A DNA stretch of 11,285 bases from Alphaproteobacteria bacterium (lineage in GTDB: Bacteria > Pseudomonadota > Alphaproteobacteria > Micavibrionales > UBA1664). Position numbers and translations under genes: made by a program. Of the stretch, positions 6,482-11,285 are shown one piece after another. Within the stretch, counting starts at the first letter, position 1, and every line of letters starts with the position of its first letter. The stretch lies in contig JAUHXB010000021.1 of NCBI GenBank assembly GCA_030427215.1, forward strand, positions 1-11,285. The letters are read 5' to 3'. The notes beneath the pieces are model-generated. The model made no database searches and had not been told where the DNA came from. It saw nothing but the letters and a program-made list of their open reading frames with translations.

Positions 6482-7282
6482 ATGTTGCATAAATTTTTCA
6501 TTACCGACCCCGATAAGGATGATAACAAGGCGAAAGATAACCATCTTCGCAAATTAATTCCGAATCTCATTACTCTTGGGTCAATGGTATGTGGATTAAC
6601 CGCCATTCAAATGGGGATTGCCGAAAATTGGAAAAATGCAGTTTTGTTGATCCTTGTTGCCACCATACTTGATACAATGGATGGTGCAATCGCAAGGTTG
6701 TTAAACGCCACCAGCAAATTTGGCGCAGAATTGGACAGCCTAGCTGATTTCTTATCCTTCGGTGTTGCACCCGCCACGGTCATGTATTTATGGATTTTAA
6801 ACGATATTGGGCAAATTGGATGGATTGCGGCGCTTGTTTTTGTTATTGCATCCGCCCTTCGTTTGGCACGGTTTAATGCCCAATCGGAAATTCAGGATGA
6901 AAAACCCGAATGGGGTAAATATTTTTTTAGCGGTGTGCCCGCCCCCGCGGGATCAGGCATCATGCTGTTGCCCATTATCATGTATTTGCAATTGGATACG
7001 GATTTATCCGATTATAATATCGGCACACCCATCATTGCCATTTGGGTCATGATTGTTGCGGGATTAATGGTAAGTAACATTCCAACATTTTCATCCAAAC
7101 AAATTCGCCTGCCTTCAATTGGGCTTATCCCATCTTTGGCGGTGATTGGGTTATTTATCGCCTTGCTTGTTCATGCACCTTGGATCACGCTAACCATTTC
7201 AGGGGTTTTCTATGCCCTCTTAATTCCGGTATCTTACCGCGTATATAAAGCGCGCGAAAAAAGAGCATCAAACGGTGTTTGA
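6482..7282 (+). CDS. pssA: CDP-diacylglycerol-serine O-phosphatidyltransferase
   Basis: PssA joins L-serine to CDP-diacylglycerol, giving phosphatidylserine and CMP, the step before Psd. The 266-residue membrane protein has the full CDP-alcohol phosphatidyltransferase signature DGx2ARx8Gx3Dx3D: Asp67-Gly68, Ala71-Arg72, Gly81, Asp85 and Asp89. The three Asp bind the two catalytic metal ions and the last is the catalytic base in this family. The preceding LIPNLITLGSMVCGLTAIQ (25-43) is the typical first helix of type II PssA, and about six to eight hydrophobic segments follow. A short charged N-terminal tail (residues 7-24) lies in the cytosol. It starts six bases after psd with no clear Shine-Dalgarno, so reinitiation from psd translation is likely. 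It overlaps the next gene by 8 bases. Confidence 0.95.
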   Translation: MLHKFFITDPDKDDNKAKDNHLRKLIPNLITLGSMVCGLTAIQMGIAENWKNAVLLILVATILDTMDGAIARLLNATSKFGAELDSLADFLSFGVAPATVMYLWILNDIGQIGWIAALVFVIASALRLARFNAQSEIQDEKPEWGKYFFSGVPAPAGSGIMLLPIIMYLQLDTDLSDYNIGTPIIAIWVMIVAGLMVSNIPTFSSKQIRLPSIGLIPSLAVIGLFIALLVHAPWITLTISGVFYALLIPVSYRVYKAREKRASNGV

Positions 7283-7886
7283 TTCAATAATTCGCCCTAT
7301 CATTGACCCGCCGCTTAATCGGTTTGCGCTAGCTTTTCAAAATTCAAAAATAGCGGGAACACATATCACATTGTTCGGTTTTTCTATGGGCATCGCCGCT
7401 TGTGGATTTGCCTTCGCCCAAGATTACATTTTGGCACTTGCTTTTTTAATCTTAAACCGTTTGTGCGATGGTTTAGATGGGCCTGTTGCCCGTGCTAAAG
7501 GGCAAGCATCTGATTTTGGTGGGTATTTAGACATTTTATGCGATTTCACGATCTATGCGGGGTTTCCATTGGCGTTTGGATTGGGTATTGGCACAATTGA
7601 ATCCATCACCGCATCCGCATTTGTTTTATTTTCAATTATTGGAACGGGTGTGTCATTTTTGGCTTATGCAATCATTTGCGCCAAGCGAGGCATTGATACC
7701 GATCAACAAGGCAAAAAAACATTTTATTTTTCTAATGGATTAATGGAAGGCACAGAAACAATCATATTTATGATATTGCTCTGCCTGCTTCCGCATTATT
7801 TCACGGTAATAAGCTTAGTATTTGGCGTGTTATGCGTGCTCACAACATTAATGCGAATCCGTATGGCCTATGTGGTTTTTAAATAA
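7275..7886 (+). CDS. CDP-alcohol phosphatidyltransferase family protein
   Basis: This 203-residue polytopic membrane protein carries the same metal-binding signature as PssA: Asp68-Gly69, Ala72-Arg73, Gly82, Asp86 and Asp90. It should therefore transfer a CDP-activated lipid or alcohol group, but the acceptor is not evident. It is clearly distinct from PssA: it starts with FDSIIRPIIDPPLNRFA, and a YFSNGLMEGTETI segment (about 152-164) lies between later helices. The same type of protein is found in other alphaproteobacteria without an assigned function. Phosphatidylglycerophosphate synthase or an inositol- or glycerol-phosphate transferase are possibilities I cannot separate. The start is GTG at 7275, inside the end of pssA (8-base overlap), with a weak AAGAG upstream. 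It is the last gene of the psd-pssA operon; no terminator is visible after it. Confidence 0.88.
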   Translation: MFDSIIRPIIDPPLNRFALAFQNSKIAGTHITLFGFSMGIAACGFAFAQDYILALAFLILNRLCDGLDGPVARAKGQASDFGGYLDILCDFTIYAGFPLAFGLGIGTIESITASAFVLFSIIGTGVSFLAYAIICAKRGIDTDQQGKKTFYFSNGLMEGTETIIFMILLCLLPHYFTVISLVFGVLCVLTTLMRIRMAYVVFK

Positions 7887-7889
7887 TTC

Positions 7890-7919
7890 TTGCATTGTCT
7901 CCCTTGTTTCGACTATAAC
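7890..7919 (+). promoter_or_regulatory. Promoter of the rpsF operon
   Basis: TTGCAT (7890-7895) and TATAAC (7914-7919) are separated by 18 bases, a good sigma-70-type pair. Transcription would begin near 7926, giving a leader of about 80 bases before rpsF. The promoter starts only a few bases after the stop of the preceding gene. Confidence 0.55.
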
Positions 7920-7925
7920 TCTGCC

Positions 7926-7943
7926 TAAGAAAGAAATTTCTTA
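7926..7943 (+). promoter_or_regulatory. Hairpin with GAAA tetraloop at the predicted 5' end of the rpsF mRNA
   Basis: TAAGAAA (7926-7932) pairs with TTTCTTA (7937-7943) around the loop GAAA, a GNRA tetraloop. The 7-base-pair stem begins at the predicted first transcribed base. It is AT-rich and has no T-run after it, so it is not a terminator; it could protect the 5' end of the message. Confidence 0.45.
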
Positions 7944-7952
7944 ATATTTTAA

Positions 7953-7999
7953 CCTTCCTAATCCCATGCATATGACAGGATTGGGTATAAACCGAAAGG
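7953..7999 (+). promoter_or_regulatory. Candidate S6:S18-responsive rpsF leader
   Basis: CCTAATCC (7957-7964) pairs with GGATTGGG (7978-7985), eight pairs including one G-U, closing a 13-base loop. Directly outside it, CCTT (7953-7956) can pair with AAGG (7996-7999). The 3' strand between the stems is unpaired (7986-7995) and contains CCG (7992-7994). A helix with a 3' bulge carrying a conserved CCG is the hallmark of the described rpsF leader bound by the S6:S18 complex. The outer stem covers the Shine-Dalgarno AAAGGA (7995-8000), six bases before the ATG at 8007, so protein binding could block translation. The fold was found by eye, not by a covariance model. Confidence 0.5.
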
Positions 8000-8006
8000 A
8001 TATCAT

Positions 8007-8330
8007 ATGCCATTATATGAAACCGTGTTTATTGCACGGCAAGACCTGACATCGGCACAAGTTGACGAGCTGTCTGCCACATTTGCAAAAATTATCACCG
8101 ATGGTGAAGGTAAAGTTGAAAAAACCGATAATTGGGGTTTGAAAACTTTGGCCTATCGCATTCAAAAAAATAAAAAAGGTCATTATGTATTGATGAATCT
8201 TGATACGCCTGCTCCGGCTTTGTTGGAAATGGAACGTCAAATTCGCCTTAACGAAGACATTTTGCGTTACATGACAGTTAAGGTTGATGAGTTCACCGAA
8301 GAAACAACAGAAGAGAAGGAGGCCGCGTAA
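8007..8330 (+). CDS. rpsF: Small ribosomal subunit protein S6
   Basis: This 107-residue protein opens [14 protein letters not shown], the first strand of the S6 ferredoxin-like fold. It contains [14 protein letters not shown] (about 41-54) and the [14 protein letters not shown] strand (about 80-93), both characteristic of bS6. It binds S18 and together they join the 30S platform. The C-terminal tail is short and acidic ([11 protein letters not shown]), as in many proteobacteria. AAAGGA precedes the ATG by six bases and is the base-paired strand of the proposed leader. Its stop TAA overlaps the rpsR ATG by one base (TAATG). Confidence 0.98.
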   Translation: MPLYETVFIARQDLTSAQVDELSATFAKIITDGEGKVEKTDNWGLKTLAYRIQKNKKGHYVLMNLDTPAPALLEMERQIRLNEDILRYMTVKVDEFTEETTEEKEAA

Positions 8331-8593
8331 TGTCAACACAAGATTCAAAAGCTCCATTTTTCCGTCGTAAAAAAACATGTCCTTTCACAGGTCCAAATGC
8401 GCCGAAAATTGATTGGAAAGACACAAAAACCTTATCACGCTTTATTTCAGAGCGCGGTAAAATCATGCCGACACGAATTACATATGTGTCACCTAAAAAA
8501 CAGCGTGAATTAGCCCGTGCAATTAAGCGTGCGCGTTTTATGGCGTTGATGCCGTATTTGCGTGACGAACCATCAGAAAGAGGGAGATCATAA
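8330..8593 (+). CDS. rpsR: Small ribosomal subunit protein S18
   Basis: This 87-residue basic protein is bS18, the partner of S6 on the 30S platform. Key segments are [11 protein letters not shown] (10-20), [19 protein letters not shown] (27-45) and the RNA-binding stretch [20 protein letters not shown] (49-68), which is nearly invariant in bacteria. A very strong Shine-Dalgarno, AAGGAGG (8316-8322), lies inside the end of rpsF, seven bases before the ATG. S18 translation therefore need not depend only on coupling to rpsF. Confidence 0.98.
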   Translation: MSTQDSKAPFFRRKKTCPFTGPNAPKIDWKDTKTLSRFISERGKIMPTRITYVSPKKQRELARAIKRARFMALMPYLRDEPSERGRS

Positions 8594-8596
8594 ATC

Positions 8597-9190
8597 ATGC
8601 AAGTTATTTTATTAGAACGTGTTGAGAGATTAGGTCACCTTGGTGACGAAGTTTCAGTGAAACCAGGTTTTGCGCGTAATTTCTTATTACCTCAAGGCAA
8701 GGCACTTCGTGCAACGCCTGATAACATCGCTTATTTCGAAAAAGAGAGAAAAGCGATTGAGGCAACGAATGACAAAAAACGTGATGCAGCGCAAGCTGAT
8801 GCCAAGAAAATCGAGGGTTTAACCGTTGATTTGATCCGTCAAGCATCAGAAGGTGGTCAACTTTATGGTTCTGTTGCCGCCCGTGATATTGCAGAGGCCG
8901 TTCGCGGATCATCTGAAATCACCGTGCGTCGAGGCCAGGTTGATTTGAACATCAATTTGAAGACGATTGGTTTGTTTACGGTTCCTGTGACGCTTCACCC
9001 AGAGGTTAAGGTTGACGTGACCGTGAATATTGCCAGAACAGGTGATGAGGCAAAAATTCAACGTGAAACTGGAAAGGCGCTTATTGCACAAAATGATGTG
9101 GATGAAGAGCCAACTCAATCCGTGGGTGAGCAAGAGCCGTCAACAGAGTCAGAGGTTGCCGAAACTAATGAAGAAGAAACAGCCGCTTAA
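8597..9190 (+). CDS. rplI: Large ribosomal subunit protein L9
   Basis: This 197-residue bL9 has the standard N-terminal RNA-binding domain, MQVILLERVERLGHLGD, and the L9 signature around VSVKPGFARNFLLPQGKA (20-37). A long connecting helix (about 45-75) and the C-terminal domain with GGQLYGSVAARDIAEA follow. The fold should end near residue 148. The remaining 45-50 residues are an acidic, Glu/Thr/Ser-rich tail, longer than in E. coli L9 but common in alphaproteobacteria. The gene starts three bases after rpsR and is preceded by a purine-rich AGGGAG. In several alphaproteobacteria a DUF2232 membrane-protein gene separates rpsR from rplI; it is absent here. Confidence 0.97.
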   Translation: MQVILLERVERLGHLGDEVSVKPGFARNFLLPQGKALRATPDNIAYFEKERKAIEATNDKKRDAAQADAKKIEGLTVDLIRQASEGGQLYGSVAARDIAEAVRGSSEITVRRGQVDLNINLKTIGLFTVPVTLHPEVKVDVTVNIARTGDEAKIQRETGKALIAQNDVDEEPTQSVGEQEPSTESEVAETNEEETAA

Positions 9191-9215
9191 AGTTCGGTGA
9201 TTAAATTCGATTTAT

Positions 9216-9243
9216 AAAAACCCCGTCATTTACGGGGTTTTTT
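9216..9243 (+). terminator. Bidirectional terminator between rplI and the 9244-9600 gene
   Basis: An 11-base-pair stem, AAAAACCCCGT (9216-9226) and ACGGGGTTTTT (9232-9242), encloses the loop CATTT and ends in a T-run (9238-9243). The A-run on the left arm becomes a U-run on the minus strand, so the same hairpin also serves the convergent gene whose stop codon begins at the next base, 9244. Confidence 0.92.
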
Positions 9244-9600
9244 CTATTCAGTCATTGTGAATGTTATGATGCTTGCCCCATTATCATTTTGAATTGTGAA
9301 TGATAATTGACGATTATTGGAATAATATTTATTGGCTGATTGCAAAGAGTTGGACCACCCCAAATTAGACAGGCTATCGGAATAAAAATTTTGAATATTT
9401 GTGTTTGAGGGACAACTATCTTCACACAAAATTGTGGCCTCAACGATCTGACCTTGTGGCTTATCAAAGATCAGTAAGCTGTCTGTAACATAGGAAAATT
9501 GTGGCATTACAGGAATATCATTTATATAAGGTATAGCTTCATTAGCACGAACAATAGTGACAGATAAAAGTAGCAAGCCAATTGATAAGAACAATTTCAT
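9244..9600 (-). CDS. Small secreted protein encoded downstream of mutM
   Basis: The ATG at 9600 gives 118 residues with a clear signal peptide (MKLFLSIGLLLLSVTIVRA, likely cleavage before Asn20). An upstream ATG at 9783 in the same frame would overlap mutM by 173 bases and lacks a signal peptide at its N-terminus, so I reject it. The mature protein contains DIPVMPQF (28-35), IFDKPQGQIVEA (44-55) and FYSDSLSNLGWS, resembling a small conserved alphaproteobacterial periplasmic family of unknown function (recognised from memory, not searched). Cys59 and Cys63 are close enough to form a disulfide loop. The gene lies 10 bases after mutM on the same strand and is probably cotranscribed with it. Confidence 0.8.
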   Translation of the reverse strand: MKLFLSIGLLLLSVTIVRANEAIPYINDIPVMPQFSYVTDSLLIFDKPQGQIVEATILCEDSCPSNTNIQNFYSDSLSNLGWSNSLQSANKYYSNNRQLSFTIQNDNGASIITFTMTE

Positions 9601-9610
9601 GAATAACAGT

Positions 9611-10423
9611 TTATCCCTGTTTTGCGGGGCAGTAAAATGTTGATCGCCCTGATTGCGTGATTTTTTTGATGATATCACCCGTTTCTGGGCATAGTTGGCC
9701 TTCCCGGCCATAAACTTTAAAGGAATGTTGGAAATATCCCATCGTGCCATCGGTTTGTTTGTGATCACGGAGGGATGACCCACCCGATTTTATAGCGTCT
9801 TTTAAAACCTGCTTGATTGCATGAACAAGATTTTCACATTGTGATAGCGTTAATGTGCAGGACTGTTGTGTTGGGTTAATCTCCGCTATATAAAGAGCTT
9901 CACAGGCATAGATATTGCCAACACCTGAAACAATATGCTGATCCAACAAAGATGTCTTAATTGGCGTTTTTTTATTATCCAATTTTGCCTTTAAATGATC
10001 GGCATGAAAAATGTTACTCAATGGTTCAACACCCATTTTGCTAAAACTTTGGTGATGGTGTTCTTCACCAGTTTTGACAAAAAACATCATTCCAAATCGT
10101 CTTGGGTCGTTATAAACGATTTTGTGGTTTTCCGTTTCAATCACAACATGGTCATGTTTCTTGACCTGTTTTGGGTTGATGGTGAAACTGCCGCTCATCC
10201 CTAAATGAACAACTAATGTTTCATTGCTGTCTAGATCAATCCAAATATATTTTCCGCGACGACGAAGGTTTTGGCATCGCCGATTTTGCAGTCGCTCGTC
10301 CATCTGATCGGGAAAAGGTGTTCTTAGGTTAGCGCGATTCAAACGAACCTTCTTAATAATTGAACCAGATAAAACAGGCTCCAAGCCATTTTTAACAGTT
10401 TCAACCTCTGGAAGTTCAGGCAT
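9611..10423 (-). CDS. mutM: Formamidopyrimidine-DNA glycosylase
   Basis: This 270-residue protein is a full-length Fpg/MutM, a bifunctional glycosylase/AP lyase that removes 8-oxoguanine and formamidopyrimidines from DNA. The N-terminus is PELPEVETV, giving the catalytic Pro2 and Glu3 after Met removal. Lys58 in RRGKYI, HLGMSGSF (73-80), NDPRRFG (105-111), GVGNIY with Asn170, SSLRDH in the 8-oxoG lid loop, and Arg260 in GRSTFYC are all retained. The oddity is the C-terminal zinc finger. The usual C-x2-C...C-x2-C is here Cys245-x2-Thr248 and Cys265-x2-Lys268, so two of four ligands are missing while the surrounding hairpin is intact. The start codon overlaps the end of the upstream flavoprotein gene by 8 bases, implying coupling. 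Confidence 0.95.
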   Translation of the reverse strand: MPELPEVETVKNGLEPVLSGSIIKKVRLNRANLRTPFPDQMDERLQNRRCQNLRRRGKYIWIDLDSNETLVVHLGMSGSFTINPKQVKKHDHVVIETENHKIVYNDPRRFGMMFFVKTGEEHHHQSFSKMGVEPLSNIFHADHLKAKLDNKKTPIKTSLLDQHIVSGVGNIYACEALYIAEINPTQQSCTLTLSQCENLVHAIKQVLKDAIKSGGSSLRDHKQTDGTMGYFQHSFKVYGREGQLCPETGDIIKKITQSGRSTFYCPAKQG

Positions 10424-10988
10424 TCAAAGCCGTAGCCGTTTTAATAAATTCATCCATTTGAGAGGCGATCATTTTTTGAAATTTTTCATTTTTCAAATGA
10501 TCGGAATCATCAAAATTATCATTACCCCCAACCGCAACTTGCGTGGGAATAACATGCACACCGATATTTGATAGCATTGTACGGAGTGGGGTTAGCCCAC
10601 GTAATCCACCCAAAGGTCCAGGGGACACAGCCGCAATTGCAGCAATTTTCCCTTTATACGCAGATAAAATCGGTTCATCCTTTTCATGGGGGCGTGACAT
10701 CCAATCAATCATGTTTTTAACAAGTGGAGTAAATGTCGAGTTGTATTCAGGCGACGAAATAAAAAATCCATCACATGATTGAAATTTTTCTTTTAGTTTT
10801 TTTGCGTTGTCGGGTATGCCATTTTCCAATTCCCAATCGGTGCAATAGAGTGGCATCTCAAAATCTTTCATATCTATAAATTCGACATCAGCGCCTTTAT
10901 CTTTTGCAACATTAAGCGCGTGTTTCGCGAGTTTCTTGTTAAGGGAATTTTTGCTGGCGCTGCCAGACATGAAAATAAGTTTTGTCAT
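10416..10988 (-). CDS. NADPH-dependent FMN reductase-family flavoprotein
   Basis: This 190-residue protein has the flavodoxin-like fold of the NADPH-dependent FMN/quinone/azo reductase family (PF03358 type). The opening strand leads into SGSASKNSLNKKL (8-20), the FMN-phosphate loop. SSPEYNSTFTPLVKNMIDW (78-96) is the family's second flavin-contacting motif, and SPGPLGGLRGLTPLR (122-136) matches the third loop and helix. It likely uses bound FMN to reduce quinones or other small electrophiles with NAD(P)H in the cytosol; the substrate is not predictable. It directly precedes mutM with overlapping ends, so a link to oxidative stress is plausible but inferred from context alone. Confidence 0.9.
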   Translation of the reverse strand: MTKLIFMSGSASKNSLNKKLAKHALNVAKDKGADVEFIDMKDFEMPLYCTDWELENGIPDNAKKLKEKFQSCDGFFISSPEYNSTFTPLVKNMIDWMSRPHEKDEPILSAYKGKIAAIAAVSPGPLGGLRGLTPLRTMLSNIGVHVIPTQVAVGGNDNFDDSDHLKNEKFQKMIASQMDEFIKTATALNA

Positions 10989-11053
10989 TAATCATAGTCT
11001 TTCTTTGAGAATTTTTATTTTATATAGAGCGTGATCTAAAAAAGAAAAGGACA

Positions 11054-11285
11054 TTACATTCCTCCACCGCCGCCTTGTCCTGGTTTTTGAACGGGTGAGA
11101 TGTTTTTTGCTTTAAATCCTTTATTATCACCTGCACCACCTTGGGAATAGCGATCAAGAGATGGGGGTGTAAATAACCCTGCTGTTAATGTTTCCGCCGC
11201 ATCTTTTAGGATTTTTTGAACATCCTCTGATAAATTTTCTGGCAGGATAGTCATGCCACTTTCAGCTTTTTCTTGGATGGCCTCT
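11054..11285 (-). CDS. C-terminal end of an unrecognised protein
   Basis: The frame is open to the right edge, so about 76 codons of a longer gene are visible. An internal ATG at 11254 is possible, but the upstream residues EAIQEKAESG read naturally into it, so a longer protein is more likely. The visible part has a helical acidic segment (ILPENLSEDVQKILKDAAET), then a disordered Gly/Pro/Gln-rich tail ending in five glycines and Met. No motif allows a function. The reductase gene begins 65 bases further on, on the same strand, after an AT-rich gap with a TATATA (11021-11026) that could be its -10. Confidence 0.6.
   Translation of the reverse strand, partial: EAIQEKAESGMTILPENLSEDVQKILKDAAETLTAGLFTPPSLDRYSQGGAGDNKGFKAKNISPVQKPGQGGGGGM

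Noticed and set aside
8013..8598. Minus-strand open frames opposite rpsF and rpsR
   Set aside because: They lie wholly over highly conserved ribosomal protein genes and have no start signals or recognisable content.
9611..9680. A frameshift explaining the missing Cys codons in mutM
   Set aside because: Neither alternative frame restores Cys at the expected spacing, and the protein keeps normal length and flanking motifs.
9601..9783. Upstream in-frame extension of the small secreted protein, starting at an ATG at 9783
   Set aside because: It would run 173 bases into mutM, and it would bury a well-formed signal peptide starting at 9600.
1..11285. CRISPR arrays, insertion sequences, tRNA genes or phage genes
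   Set aside because: No spaced direct repeats, transposase motifs, terminal inverted repeats or tRNA-like cloverleaves were seen in reading the window.

Overview
The window looks like chromosomal DNA from a low-GC, AT-biased alphaproteobacterium. The evidence is the gene content and the style of the proteins: a CvpA homologue with an acidic C-terminal tail next to a short-chain dehydrogenase, a short (archaeal-type) phosphatidylserine decarboxylase followed by pssA, the rpsF-rpsR-rplI ribosomal cluster, and mutM next to a small secreted protein of alphaproteobacterial type. I cannot name a genus. No tRNA, rRNA, insertion sequence, phage gene or CRISPR array is visible, and there is no gene-free stretch over 300 bases.

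Layout. Positions 1-1487 (minus strand) hold a small unrecognised exported protein, then cvpA, then the start of an SDR oxidoreductase whose start codon overlaps the cvpA stop. Positions 1549-3987 (plus) hold a 74-residue flagellar rod/hook-like mini-protein, possibly read from a leaderless mRNA, and a large lipoprotein with a von Willebrand A domain. Positions 4002-5666 (minus) hold a GGDEF diguanylate cyclase and a LOG-family phosphoribohydrolase. The terminator of the VWA gene lies inside the 3' end of the cyclase gene. Positions 5735-7886 (plus) are a tight phospholipid operon: psd, pssA and a second CDP-alcohol phosphatidyltransferase. Positions 7890-9243 (plus) are the S6-S18-L9 operon with its own promoter, a structured leader and a strong bidirectional terminator. 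Positions 9244-11285 (minus) hold an unrecognised C-terminal gene fragment, an NADPH-dependent FMN reductase-like flavoprotein, mutM overlapping its end, and a small secreted protein ending at the shared terminator.

How the genes work together. PssA makes phosphatidylserine from CDP-diacylglycerol and Psd converts it to phosphatidylethanolamine; the third enzyme probably transfers another alcohol onto CDP-diacylglycerol or a similar CDP-activated donor. S6 and S18 form the heterodimer that in many bacteria represses its own mRNA, and the rpsF leader here can fold into a two-stem structure with an unpaired CCG beside a hidden Shine-Dalgarno sequence. The diguanylate cyclase is a c-di-GMP source lacking the canonical product-inhibition arginine.

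Most noteworthy points: the candidate S6:S18 autoregulatory leader; a MutM that has lost two of its four zinc-ligand cysteines; a Psd with Cys in place of the conserved Asp of the PADG motif; an orphan mini rod protein that may be leaderless; and a terminator embedded in the opposing gene's coding sequence. I did not find a clear new defence or mobile system.
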